From CAVSQX01 sp963730225 (lineage in GTDB: Bacteria; Planctomycetota; Phycisphaerae; Tepidisphaerales; Tepidisphaeraceae), in assembly GCA_963730225.1 (NCBI GenBank), contig CAVSQX010000003.1, forward strand, positions 186,001-250,000: a DNA stretch of 64,000 bases. The letters are read 5' to 3'. Shown here one piece after another: positions 7,668-16,986 of the stretch. The stretch's first letter is position 1. The number at the start of each line of letters is the position of its first letter. The translations under genes were made by a program, and so were the position numbers. The notes below the pieces were generated by a model. That model ran no database searches and was not told where the DNA came from. It worked only from the letters and a program-made list of their open reading frames with translations.

Positions 7668-9478
7668 CAGCTTGCGCAAAAGCGCCGCTCGACGAAAGCG
7701 TATCCCCCGTCGTTGGGGGTCGTGCATTTGATCGTCAGCAGATATCCGCGCTGGGCGCTGGTTCCGCTGGTAGCGCCCGGCGCAACCGGAGGCGGCGCGC
7801 CCATGCCCATGTCCGGATTGGGTTGGTACCCTCCGCCGCCGCCTGGGCCGTAGCCCGGTCCACCCATTCCAGGTCCGCCGCCCATTCCAGGGCTCATGTC
7901 TCCCGGATTGTTGTTGGAAGTGTCGATCTGCACGGCGGTGCTTTCATCGGCGTATTTCTCAAAGTTGGGATCGTTCAACGCCGACGTCAGATCCGAAAAA
8001 TATCGTGAGCCGACTTTCTCGATGAAAATCTGCTGCCGCTGGGCGCGGGGGATTTGCTTCAGAAGGGCCAGATCGCCGCTGGTCAGCGCCTTGGGCGCGT
8101 CGGGAGCACACTGCGGCAGAGCGTGATAGATGTCTTCGATGATCTGCGTCGCCAATCCCCGGTACGCCACCAGCGATTGCATGTTGGTGATGCGCTGGCG
8201 ATCCGGTGTGCCCGCATTTTCGATCTGCGACCATTGGTTATCCAGATCGCTGGCTCTTGAATAGACGGTCTGAATTTCCTGCTGCGTCTGGGTTTGCTGC
8301 TGCAATTGCCACTTGTTGAAGTAGTAGCTGCCGTAGGGCACAGCGGCGCCGACCAGAAACAGTGCCGCCGACGCGGCGAACCATTTGGTTTTTTCCCGCC
8401 ACATCTTTTCGCGGCGGATGATCTCCGGCAGCAGGCTGCTGGTGATTTTGCCCTGTCCCATCACCTGAAGGGCCAGGCCGTAGGCGCCCACGGTGGAGAG
8501 AATATTTTCGCTGAACGTCGCCGCCAGCTTCGGATCGCTCGGCGCGCCCACGGCCAGCGAATCGATCTTCTCCACCTCCAACTGCAAATTCTGCTGCAAA
8601 TATTTTTGCAGCCCGGGCAGCCGGAACGTGCTTCCCAGGGCGATCACCTTGTTGATTCGGCTGTCGCGATGGACCGAGGCGTAGAAGCCGATCGATCGCT
8701 GAATTTCCGCCACCAGATCGCCGAAGATCGGCCGCATCGCCTGCATGATCTGCCGCCCGTATTTGCTCGTGCTGGCGTTGCGTTTGAGATCCTCGGCCTT
8801 GGTGAAATTCACCTTGAACGATTTGGTCAGCGCGTCGGTGAAATTGTTTCCGCCGATGGAAATCGACCGCAGCCAGATGGTTTCCCCCTCGGCGATGATC
8901 AGATCCGTGTTCTCGGCGCCCAGATCGATGATCATCGTCGTGCCCTTGATCCGGCTGTCGTAGTACATCGCGTTGTACACGGCCAGCGGATTCATCTGCA
9001 CCACCTGCACGTTCAGATCGATGTCGGTGAAATTCTTGATGTGCTGGCCGATCAGATCTTTGCGCATCGCAAAGATGCCGACTTCCACGTCCGGCGATTG
9101 CTCGTCCTGGAAGAGCTGATAGCTCCATTCCACATCGTCCAGCGGAAAGGGAATCTGCTGGATGGCTTCGAACCGAACGATTTCGGGAATTTTCTTTTTC
9201 TCAACCGGCGGAAGCTTGATGAACCGTGCGAACGACTGTTGTCCGCTGACGCCGATGCCGACCTGCCCCTTTTCGACCCCCGGATGCCGCTGCACGAAAT
9301 TCGCCAGGGCGGACTGGATCAGACCCTCGCGGTTATCCCCGGCGGCGGAAAGGACCGTTTCGTGCTCGATTACTTCAAAATCGTCTACTCGAAACCCCTC
9401 CCCTTCGGGCGCCAGCTTGACTGCCTTGAGGGCGCGATTGCCGACATCGATGCCCCAGGCGAATCGAGGTACTGCCAT
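7667..9478 (-). CDS. PilM-PilN-like fusion, type IV pilus/secretion-type assembly protein
   Basis: A 603-residue protein. Residues 1-350 match the actin-like PilM fold: GIDVGNRALKAVKL (phosphate loop 1), IIDLGAENTDLIIA (phosphate loop 2) and IALGSTFRLPGL. After SSLLPEIIRRE (about 347-357), which resembles the start of PilN, comes a transmembrane helix (about 365-384), a coiled-coil-prone Gln-rich stretch and a Gly/Pro-rich linker (about 530-570). So it combines cytoplasmic PilM with a PilN-like membrane and periplasmic part. PilM recruits to the inner membrane through the PilN tail in pilus machines; fusing them would fix that contact. It is the first gene of the operon. Confidence 0.8.
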   Translation of the reverse strand: MAVPRFAWGIDVGNRALKAVKLAPEGEGFRVDDFEVIEHETVLSAAGDNREGLIQSALANFVQRHPGVEKGQVGIGVSGQQSFARFIKLPPVEKKKIPEIVRFEAIQQIPFPLDDVEWSYQLFQDEQSPDVEVGIFAMRKDLIGQHIKNFTDIDLNVQVVQMNPLAVYNAMYYDSRIKGTTMIIDLGAENTDLIIAEGETIWLRSISIGGNNFTDALTKSFKVNFTKAEDLKRNASTSKYGRQIMQAMRPIFGDLVAEIQRSIGFYASVHRDSRINKVIALGSTFRLPGLQKYLQQNLQLEVEKIDSLAVGAPSDPKLAATFSENILSTVGAYGLALQVMGQGKITSSLLPEIIRREKMWREKTKWFAASAALFLVGAAVPYGSYYFNKWQLQQQTQTQQEIQTVYSRASDLDNQWSQIENAGTPDRQRITNMQSLVAYRGLATQIIEDIYHALPQCAPDAPKALTSGDLALLKQIPRAQRQQIFIEKVGSRYFSDLTSALNDPNFEKYADESTAVQIDTSNNNPGDMSPGMGGGPGMGGPGYGPGGGGGYQPNPDMGMGAPPPVAPGATSGTSAQRGYLLTIKCTTPNDGGYAFVERRFCAS

Positions 9479-9638
9479 AAATCAATCCTCGTCAATCGTT
9501 CCCACGCCGCGCCCCGCTATAGGTGGGTAGATGTACCTTTTTGCACAAAAGACTTCAACCTTACCCCTCCCGTCACGTCAGAGTACCCCGCTACTTATCA
9601 GACGCCCGCTATCTTAAAAGGTTCGTTCCCTCGCCGCC

Positions 9639-10451
9639 TCATCGGTTCCATGTCTCCCGCATATACGCCGAAAACTGCGGGAGGCTCTGTTCCGGGTCGG
9701 GCGCTTGTTCGTCCCAGCGCTTTTCCACCTCCAGGCAATACCAGCCATCAAAGCCGATCAGCCGCAGGGCCGCAGCGCAATCGGCCAGCGGAAGCATCCC
9801 CTGCCCGATCAACACGGGCCGGCGTTTGCCGTCGGTGTCAATCGTGTCCTTTACATGTACGTGAGCGATGTACCGCCGCAGGGCCTTGGCCGTGTCCGTT
9901 GGTAGCTCGCCCCGGCGGAAGGGATGTTCCAAATCCCACAGTACGCCCACTTCCGTCGGGTCAAACTCATGCAGCAATTCCAGCACCTGCTGGCTGGTGG
10001 CCCAATCATCGTGGGTCTCCAGCAGGGGGCGGCAATGGTGCGGCTTGCAGATTTTCACCACCTGCCGCAGATGTCGCTGGGCCATCAACAGGCCTTCCGA
10101 TCGGCTCATGCCGTTGCTCACCATGCCGCCGAAGATTCGCAGAAAGGTCGTCGCCGTTCGTCCCGCCAGCTCGGCGTAGCGCCGGGCCTCGGCCAGCATC
10201 ACTTCCCATCGCTGCGGCGAGGGCGAAACCAGCGTCACCGACGTGTTCAGGCACGGCATGGCCAGCTTTCGACTGGCCAGCAGCGCCAGCGTGCGATCCA
10301 GGTCGTCGCCGAATTCCTTCAGCGCGGTGATGTCGATCTCGGCTCCGATTCCGCGAAAATCGATTCCGGCGAATCCGCTCCGGGCCGCCGCCTCAACGAT
10401 CTGCGGCAAATCCCACTTCGGGCAGCTCAAGCTCGATACCGCCAACTTCAT
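9639..10451 (-). CDS. Sugar phosphate isomerase/epimerase family TIM-barrel protein
   Basis: A 270-residue xylose-isomerase-like TIM barrel (AP endonuclease 2 superfamily). Signature strands are MKLAVSSLSCPKWDLPQIV, GFAGIDFRG, PLLETHDDW (metal-binding Glu), VGVLWDLEHPFRRGE (metal-binding Asp/His), YIAHVHVKDT (His) and GWYCLEVEK (Glu). These make a complete metal site. The ATG at 10451 was chosen because the core begins there; longer starts add about 29 unrelated residues. The specific sugar or inositol substrate is not evident. It is monocistronic, downstream of nothing on its strand, and followed after 160 bases by the PilM-like operon. Confidence 0.85.
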   Translation of the reverse strand: MKLAVSSLSCPKWDLPQIVEAAARSGFAGIDFRGIGAEIDITALKEFGDDLDRTLALLASRKLAMPCLNTSVTLVSPSPQRWEVMLAEARRYAELAGRTATTFLRIFGGMVSNGMSRSEGLLMAQRHLRQVVKICKPHHCRPLLETHDDWATSQQVLELLHEFDPTEVGVLWDLEHPFRRGELPTDTAKALRRYIAHVHVKDTIDTDGKRRPVLIGQGMLPLADCAAALRLIGFDGWYCLEVEKRWDEQAPDPEQSLPQFSAYMRETWNR

Positions 10452-10667
10452 CTTTCCAACGCTATCCGTGCGTGCCGATTCAATCAATACGTCAGATAAC
10501 CTTGCTTTTTTCTGCAAGTTATTCCGCGCCGCCGTCACCGTCGGCGCCGACCGATTAAACGCGCCTTGACTGAGCGAGAAATGTATTGAATGCCTCCCGG
10601 ATTTCCGACCGCGCCCGCTGCCCGTGCTACTGTTCCTGCATCAAACCATTCCGTAAAAGGAGTCGCC

Positions 10668-10878
10668 ATGTGGGAACAGTATTATGACCAGGCTTACGCC
10701 GCCGTTTACAACTTTCTCCCGACCCTGTTGACGGTCTCACCCGTCACGATGGCCGGGCTGGGCATCGTCGCCGTCAGCACCGTTTTGTATCTCCTGACCC
10801 GCGCCGGAATTTCTGCTGGTGATCTTCACCGCCCTGGCCTACTCGGCGGTTCCGCTGGTCCATATGATCCTCAGTTAA
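10668..10878 (+). CDS. Small two-helix membrane protein, frame broken near 10798
   Basis: A strong Shine-Dalgarno (AAAAGGAG, 10655-10662) precedes an ATG at 10668 encoding MWEQYYDQAYAAVYNFLP and a first transmembrane helix (PVTMAGLGIVAVSTVLYLL). Removing one C from the CCC run at 10798-10800 joins this to a second hydrophobic helix (FLLVIFTALAYSAVPLVHMI) ending at TAA 10876-10878, giving about 69 residues. Without that correction the frame drifts into antisense-recG sequence. I do not recognise the family. The two-helix topology and the ribosome-binding site make it likely to be real; its 3' end abuts the recG stop. Confidence 0.5.
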
Positions 10879-12930
10879 CCAATCTGGGCCAGCGCCAGGG
10901 CATCGCCCATTTGGCTGCGCAGCGCCGAACGCAAACTCCGCTGCCCAGCCTCACGTAACTGCGGATCGCGCTTCAGAATTTCCAGCGCATCCTCCTTGGC
11001 CTGATTCAGCAGCTCCATCTCCTTGGCCAAATCGGTGAGCTTCAGCTCCGGCAGCCCATGCTGCCGCGTGCCAAAAAACGCTCCCGGCCCGCGCAGCTTC
11101 AAATCCATCTCGGCAATTTCAAATCCGTCGGCCGTCCTGGCCATCGCCGCCAGTCGCCCGACCGCCGAGTCCCCCTGGGCATCGGACATCAGCAGACAAT
11201 ACGATTTCCGCGTTCCCCGCCCCACCCGGCCCCGAAGCTGATGCAATTGCGATAGCCCGAATCGATCCGCCTCGCCGATCAACATGACCGTCGCATGGGG
11301 CACATCGATGCCCACTTCGATCACCGTCGTCGCCACCAGCACATCGATCTTCCGTTCCCGAAAATCGATCATCACCGTCTGCTTCTGATCGGCCTTCATC
11401 TGCCCGTGCAGCGCCGCCAGTCGCAGCCCCTTCAGCGGGCCTTTCGACAGCCGATCAAACTCTTTCATGACGGACTTGGAATCATCCAGCCCGTCATCCT
11501 CGATCCGCGGCAAAACGATGTACGCCTGATTTCCCGCGGCCACCTGTTGTCGCACGAACTCATACGCCCAGGCCGACTGATGCGCGCCGATGACCCTGGT
11601 CTCAATGGGCTGGCGTCCCGGCGGCAGCTCCGTCAGCGCGCTGACGTCAAAATTGGCGAAGTAGGAAAGGGCAAGCGTCCGCGGAATGGGCGTCGCCGTC
11701 ATCACCAGATAGTGCGGCAAAACTCCCTTTCCCTTCAGCACCGCCCGCTGCCGCACGCCGAGCTTGTGTTGCTCATCCACCACGACCAAACCCAGATTCG
11801 CAAACTCGACATCCGGCTGAATCAGCGCCTGCGTTCCCACCGCGATGTGCACATTCCCCGCCGCCAGCTGATTGACATTCCCGCGCCGCTTGCTTTTGCC
11901 CGTGAACAATTCAACCGACACCTTCGAATCGGTCAGCAGATTCCGCAGCGTCAGGAAATGCTGTTCCGCCAGCACTTCCGTCGGAGCCAGCAGCGCCGTC
12001 TGCATTCGATTCGCCACGGCCGCCAGCATCGCATAGACGGCGACGATCGTTTTTCCGCTGCCCACATCTCCCTGCAAAAGCCGATTCATTGGCCGCCCGC
12101 TTTTCAAATCCGCCACGATTTCCCAAATCGCCGTTCGCTGCGACGCCGTCAGCTCAAATGGGAACCGTCGGCGAATCCGCTCGTCCAATGTTCTGTTCAC
12201 GCGCAGCGTCGGCCCCGACACGCGCCCGTCGCGCAGCCGTTTGCCGATTCCCAAACCCAATTGCAGCAGCATCAGTTCGTCGTACATCAGCCGCCGCCGG
12301 CTTCGCAGCACCTGCTTTGTATCCGCCGGCCGATGAATTCCCCGAAACGCCTCGGCTCGACCGATCAGATTTCTTCGCTTCAGCAGCGCCGGCTCAAACC
12401 ATTCGTCCACCGCGGCCAGGGCGTCGTTCAGATTCCTTTGCACCACCTCGGCGATCTGTCCGCTGGGCAATTTCAGCGACGCCGGATAAATCGCCCGAAA
12501 TCCCGACCGCTCAATCCGCGGCGTCTGCAAATCAATCCTCTTCCATTTCGGCTGCATCATCTGCGGAATACCGCGGAAAGTCTGCACCGGCCCCTGCACT
12601 CGGATGATTTGCCCCGGATGAATTTGTCGACGCAGAAACGAACTGTTAAACCACATGACGGCCAGCTTTCCCGTGCCGTCATCCAGCGTCGCTTCAAACC
12701 TCGGCCTCCTGTGCCCGGCCAGATAATCGGTCGCCACTACTTCCCCGCGCGGTCTGAATTTGTGTTCCCCCCAGGCGCGAGATATCCCGCTCCTCCGATT
12801 CCTCCTGGTATTCCCGTGGAAAATACTCGAGCAGATCCCCCAGCGTCGCGATCCCCAGTCGGCGAAATTCAGCCGCTCGCTTTTCTCCCACGCCCGCCAG
12901 TGATTCAATCGGAGTGTCGAGCGTCGCCAT
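10875..12930 (-). CDS. recG: ATP-dependent DNA helicase RecG, frameshifted in a G6 run
   Basis: RecG drives branch migration and fork regression at stalled replication forks. From the ATG at 12930 the wedge-domain start is MATLDTPIESLAGVGEKRAA. After ISRLG the frame must shift at a six-G tract (12767-12772; one G too many) to continue EHKFRPRGEVVATDYLAGHR and LDDGTGKLAVMWFN (OB fold). The helicase part is intact: GDVGSGKT (Walker A), VVDEQHKLGVRQR (DEQH motif II), TATPIPRT, and QLHQLRGRVGRG (motif VI). Total length about 684 residues, normal for RecG. The open frame upstream of 12930 in the second frame is a repeat-derived artefact. Indel error or genuine lesion cannot be told apart here. Confidence 0.85.
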
Positions 12931-13011
12931 CGGATGTGGAGAATGGCCGATGGGTAGTGAAAATCAAGCCACGAGCGAATATCGGGATGGCAAGATTCAA
13001 TTCCCTTGTCC

Positions 13012-13093
13012 TTCTCCGTGCTCTCCGTGCCTCCGTGGTGAATACACCGCTTCGACGGCAGATTCACCACGGAGGCACGGAGAACACGCAGAA
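13012..13093. repeat. Long palindromic intergenic repeat, copy 2
   Basis: Arms 13012-13043 and 13062-13093 (32 bases each) pair with two mismatches around an 18-base loop. The arm core again contains CACCACGGAGGCACGGAG, the same family as the repeat at 1361-1448. It lies between pcm and recG, both on the minus strand, so any transcript from the pcm promoter would fold it. Translating it gives the spurious peptide HHGGTESTEK, which inflates the recG reading frame. Confidence 0.9.
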
Positions 13094-13124
13094 AAATGCC
13101 AGGAACTTATCTCCGCACCGTACG

Positions 13125-13787
13125 TTATTCGGATTTCTCCTCCCAGCCTTCTTTCCCCACCAGCCTCACAAACCTGCACGCACAAATATCCGCCGTGACC
13201 AGCTCATCCCCGCGCCTTCGCACCTCGATCAGCATCTGCTCATGGCTCGGCCCGACCGGCAGCACCGCGATTCCGCCATCGCTCAACTGCTCGCGCAACA
13301 GAGCTTCGGGCAGATTCGGCGCTCCGGCCCCGATCAGAATCCGATCGAACGGCCCGGCATCCGGCCAACCCAGCGTCCCATCGCCGTGGCGAAAATGCAC
13401 GTTGCGAAATCCCAACTCCATCAGCCGCTCCCACGCCTGATCGAGCAGCGGCTTGACGCGCTCGACGGTAAAAATTTCGCCCGCCAGCGCCGACAGGATC
13501 GCCGTCTGATATCCGCTGCCGGTGCCGATCTCCAACACTCGATCCGTCGGAGAGATTTCCAGCCGGTGCGTCATCAGCGCCACCATGTACGGCTGGCTGA
13601 TCGTCTGTCCGTGCCCGATCGAAGCCGCCCGATCGGCGAACGCTTCGTCCTTCGACCCGTCCGGAAAAAATCGGTCCCGTGGCACCCGGCGCAGCGCCGT
13701 CAGAACGCGTTGATCGTGAATCCCGCGCTCCATCACCTGCTGGCGGATCATCGTTTCCTGACGACTTAAAGCTTTGACTTCATTCAT
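13125..13787 (-). CDS. pcm: Protein-L-isoaspartate O-methyltransferase
   Basis: A 220-residue enzyme of normal length for the family. It repairs isoaspartyl residues in aged proteins by SAM-dependent methylation. Motifs: ASIGHGQTISQPYMVALMT (substrate loop, with the SQP signature), VLEIGTGSGYQTAIL (SAM motif I), FRHGDGTLGWPDAGPFDRIL (motif II region) and LPVG near motif III. No missing catalytic element was seen. It lies upstream of recG on the same strand with the palindromic repeat between. Confidence 0.93.
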   Translation of the reverse strand: MNEVKALSRQETMIRQQVMERGIHDQRVLTALRRVPRDRFFPDGSKDEAFADRAASIGHGQTISQPYMVALMTHRLEISPTDRVLEIGTGSGYQTAILSALAGEIFTVERVKPLLDQAWERLMELGFRNVHFRHGDGTLGWPDAGPFDRILIGAGAPNLPEALLREQLSDGGIAVLPVGPSHEQMLIEVRRRGDELVTADICACRFVRLVGKEGWEEKSE

Positions 13788-13846
13788 CGCGGTTCATTCT
13801 ATCCCACCGATTGCCAATTGCCGACCGCTCGCCGCATAATTTGCAT

Positions 13847-14629
13847 ATGTTCCGCATCCCGGGCCAATCCGCTCCACCGCACAATCAGCCCATAATCACC
13901 CTCACCACGGATTTCGGGCTTACCGATTCCTACGTCGCCGCCCTCAAGGCGGTTCTGCTCGCTGCGGATCGGCGAGCCATTCTGATCGACATCACCCACG
14001 ACATTCCACCCCATGACGTTCTGGCGGGCTCGATCGCGCTGGAGCGAGCCCTCGCCGCTTTTCCGCCGCGCACCGTGCATCTTGCCGTCATCGATCCCGG
14101 CGTCGGCTCGGCCCGCCGTTTGCTGCTGGCCGAACTAAAAAAATCCCTGATCGTCTGTCCCGACAACGGCCTGCTGACCTGGCCGCTCGCACGTCACCGC
14201 GGCGAATCCAACGGCAAAATTCACGAGCTGACCTGGCGGCCGGCTCAATTCAGCGACACCTTTCATGGCCGCGACATTCTCGCTCCAGTCGCCGCCATGC
14301 TCGCCGCCGGCCGCCGTATCGCCAGCCGCTCCATTTCCGATCCAATTCTGCTCGACGTTGCTCCGGCAACTGGTTCTCCCGGCCGAATCATTCACATCGA
14401 TCATTTCGGCAACGCCACCACCAACATCCCCGGCGAACTGGCGCGGGCCCGATCCGTCCTCGTGCGCCGCCGCAATCTCGGTTCTCCGAAACGAACCTAC
14501 AGCGACGCGCCGGTCGGTAAATCCATGGCTTTGATCGGCAGCAGCGATCTTCTGGAAATCGCCGTCCGCAACGGCTCGGCACAACGCAAGCTTCATCTGC
14601 GCGTCGGCGACCCGATCACTCTGATTTAA
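13847..14629 (+). CDS. SAM hydroxide adenosyltransferase (DUF62 family)
   Basis: A 260-residue member of the S-adenosyl-L-methionine hydroxide adenosyltransferase/fluorinase-like fold, which splits SAM to adenosine and methionine. Key segments are IITLTTDFGLTDSYVAALK (DFG-D active site), IDITHDIPPHDV, VHLAVIDPGVGS, VCPDNGLLTW and IIHIDHFGNATTNI in the C-terminal half. Water-using members carry Asp, Arg and His around the activating site, and VDP/DPGVGS with DH is present. The start at 13847 leaves a 16-residue leader before the first strand. It is divergent from pcm and convergent with the SH3b gene, overlapping its stop by 4 bases. Confidence 0.87.
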   Translation: MFRIPGQSAPPHNQPIITLTTDFGLTDSYVAALKAVLLAADRRAILIDITHDIPPHDVLAGSIALERALAAFPPRTVHLAVIDPGVGSARRLLLAELKKSLIVCPDNGLLTWPLARHRGESNGKIHELTWRPAQFSDTFHGRDILAPVAAMLAAGRRIASRSISDPILLDVAPATGSPGRIIHIDHFGNATTNIPGELARARSVLVRRRNLGSPKRTYSDAPVGKSMALIGSSDLLEIAVRNGSAQRKLHLRVGDPITLI

Positions 14630-15958
14630 TTGCCCGCGCTGGCCGTCGGCGCTTTGGGCAAAAGCGTTGGTGGAATCATCTCCGCCGTCACCGTCGAATT
14701 CACTTTCGTGCGATCCACGGTTTCGGCTACCGTCGGCGTCATGATCTTCATGCTCATCGTCGTGTCCTCGATGATATCCCCGCGCACGCCGATGAACTGA
14801 TTGAGCAGAGCCGCATACTTGTTGTCATCCGAGCGGATGTACAGCAAAGTTCGCCCCGTTCCCGGATCGGTCAGCCGATACAACGTTCCGCCGTTCTGCT
14901 GCAAGCTGCTGGTGCGCAGCGTGCCCAGCGCGGTGTAAATCGTCACCTTCTGATCCTTCACCCGCTGCTCTAGCTCCTGCTGCTCGGCTTTGAGGGCCTG
15001 CTGCTTCGATTGCGCATCCTGCTGCATCTTCAGCGCGTCGGTGTATTGGCTCTTGGCTTGCGCCCGCAGATTCAGCGTCGAGAGCCGCATCTCCGCGATC
15101 CTTCGCATGGAGACGGGCAGATCGTCTTGCTTGGTCAACGCCGAATATTTCGCCTGCAAATCGTCGATCGGTTGAGCCGTCAAGGGCTGATTCGACGCAT
15201 CCAAAAACGCCGCTTCCACCGCGTCGAACTGTTCCTCCGCCGAAGGCGTCGCAGGCTGAGTTGTCGCCGATGCCACCGCTGTGCTCTGTGTCGTTGGTGC
15301 TGCCGCGACGCTTCCAACGCTCGGCTGCGTCGTCCGATCGCACCGCCGGAGCATCCGGCGTGCGTGTGATCATCGGCGCGCTGGCAATCGGTTCGCTGTT
15401 CTTCGCATCCGTCGCCACCGTCGGCAGCGGCTTCACCGGATCGACCAGCGATTTGCTGACATACAAATACGCTCCGGCCGGCGATTTGATCTTAAAATAT
15501 TCATCCTGCTCGCCGATGATCTGCACATCCGTGCCATCGTCGATTTTCGTCTGCACCGTCGTCTTCATTTCATTCAGATCGCTGCCGGCCCGCACGTTCA
15601 AATCCGCCCGGTTCACCCGGCCCACCGTCCCGTCGCCGCGTTTTTCGACGTACGCCTTGGCCACATACGAGTACGAACCGTCCGGCGGAATGATCTTCAG
15701 CCAGTCAAACTTCACACCCACCACCGTCACCGGCGCTCCCTTGTCCAGTTTCATCGTGGCGTAATAGTTGTCGCCGGGCCCCGATCGCACATAGACATCG
15801 TTGGCGTTGACCACCCCGGCGAAACTCACCTTGGAGTTGTCAACATCCGGAACGACCGACAGGTCCGGCCCTTCGGCGTGCAGCGGCCGAGTCGAAAACA
15901 GCAGCGTTGAACTAAAAAGAAATGCAGCAGAACCGATGGCGAGCCAGCGAGCGGACAT
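14626..15958 (-). CDS. Secreted protein with two bacterial SH3 domains and coiled coil, frameshifted near 15345
   Basis: The ATG at 15958 starts a signal peptide (SAAFLFSSTLLFSTRPLHAEG) and two SH3b domains: about 45-103 (ANDVYVRSGPGDNYYATMKL) and about 111-172 (RADLNVRAGSDLNEMKTT). Removing one base in 15336-15352 joins the frame to a Thr/Gln/Pro-rich linker, a coiled-coil segment (KQQALKAEQQELEQRVKDQK) and a beta-rich end with YRLTDPGTGRTLLYI, about 443 residues. SH3b domains commonly bind cell-wall material, so an envelope role is inferred. The full-span length is 3n+1, in agreement with a single extra base. Confidence 0.75.
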
Positions 15959-16054
15959 TGCGCACCTCCATGTGCGGTAGAGCCCGAAATCTCCGGGCGA
16001 AACTCAATCCATTGAGCACCCAAAACAGCCCATCTTTCCCCTGACCGAGCGCAA

Positions 16055-16082
16055 TTAATACCCGATCCATCCTGAAAGTAAA
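16055..16082 (-). promoter_or_regulatory. Candidate sigma70-type promoter for the SH3b gene
   Basis: Reading the minus strand, TTTACT (16077-16082) and TATTAA (16055-16060) are separated by 16 bases, each matching four of six consensus positions. The boxes lie about 100 bases upstream of the ATG at 15958 in an AT-richer patch. This is a weak match and is the only evidence. Confidence 0.25.
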
Positions 16083-16190
16083 GCAATATTTGCGCAAAAA
16101 ATAGTAGGGCGACTGCAATTGAAATTATCTGCGCCGTGCTTTCCCGGTGGTTGCCAACGGGCCTATCGTTGTTCCAACTGGAGATTGCAG

Positions 16191-16952
16191 ATGAATTTCA
16201 CAGGCAACACGATTCTCATCACCGGCGGCGGCTCGGGCATTGGTCGGGGTTTGGCGGAGGCGTTTTTGAACGAGGGAAATCAGGTGATCATCGCCGCGCG
16301 GCGGCGGGCGGCGCTGGAGCAGGCCACCAAGGCCAATTCGGGAATGAAAGCCATAACGTTGGATATCGAAGATCCGGCCAGCATCGCGGCGATGGCAGCG
16401 CAGCTCCAGCGCGAATTCCCCAAGCTGAATGTCGTCATCAACAACGCGGGCATCATGCGGCCGGAGAATCTTCTCGCGCAGAACCCGGACGATGCGGCGG
16501 CGATGGTCACGACGAATCTGCTGGGGCCGATTCGGTTGACGGCCGCCTTGCTGCCGCTGCTGCGACGCCAGCCGCGGTCGACCATAATGACGGTCTCGTC
16601 CGGCCTGGCGTTTTTACCGTTGGCGATGACACCCACCTACTGTGCCACCAAGGCCGCCATTCATTCCTACACGCAGTCGCTTCGTTGGCAGTTGCGGGAA
16701 ACAACCACCGAGGTGATCGAACTGATTCCCCCGTACGTGCAGACCGAATTGATGGGCCCACAGCAGGCCCGCGATCCCAGGGCGATGCCGCTGGACGATT
16801 ATTTGAAAGAAGTCATGCAGATTCTCAAAACCCAGCCGGCCGTCAGCGAGATTTGTGTCGAGCGCGTCAAATCGCTGCGATTTGCGGCCGAGAGCGGCAA
16901 CTTCGATACCGTGTTTAGAGGTTTGAACGAGTCCATGCCCGCCCCGCATTAG
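16191..16952 (+). CDS. Short-chain dehydrogenase/reductase (DltE-like)
   Basis: A 253-residue classical SDR. It shows the NAD(P)-binding TGGGSGIGRGLAEAF motif, NNAG (residues about 86-89), catalytic Ser in TVSSGLAF and the YCATK active-site Tyr-Lys pair. The ATG at 16191 has GGAG eight bases upstream and fits the family start; an earlier ATG at 16119 only adds an unlike leader. The closest flavour is the DltE/YxxxK oxidoreductase group of unknown substrate, with the downstream IPPYVQTELMG loop. It sits alone between genes on the other strand. Confidence 0.85.
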   Translation: MNFTGNTILITGGGSGIGRGLAEAFLNEGNQVIIAARRRAALEQATKANSGMKAITLDIEDPASIAAMAAQLQREFPKLNVVINNAGIMRPENLLAQNPDDAAAMVTTNLLGPIRLTAALLPLLRRQPRSTIMTVSSGLAFLPLAMTPTYCATKAAIHSYTQSLRWQLRETTTEVIELIPPYVQTELMGPQQARDPRAMPLDDYLKEVMQILKTQPAVSEICVERVKSLRFAAESGNFDTVFRGLNESMPAPH

Positions 16953-16986
16953 TCGGCGAGATTCTTAACCCGACCGGATCTTCCCT

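Noticed and set aside
9500..9600. Candidate promoter for the PilM operon (TTGAAG with a 17-base spacer to TACATC).
   Set aside because: The -10 box matches only three of six positions.
8294..10330. 678-codon plus-strand frame.
   Set aside because: Antisense to the PilM-like fusion and the TIM-barrel gene.
12931..13070. N-terminal extension of recG containing HHGGTESTEK.
   Set aside because: This is the palindromic repeat translated, not protein; the conserved start is at 12930 in another frame.
11295..13769. 824-codon plus-strand frame.
   Set aside because: Antisense to recG and pcm; includes translated palindrome.
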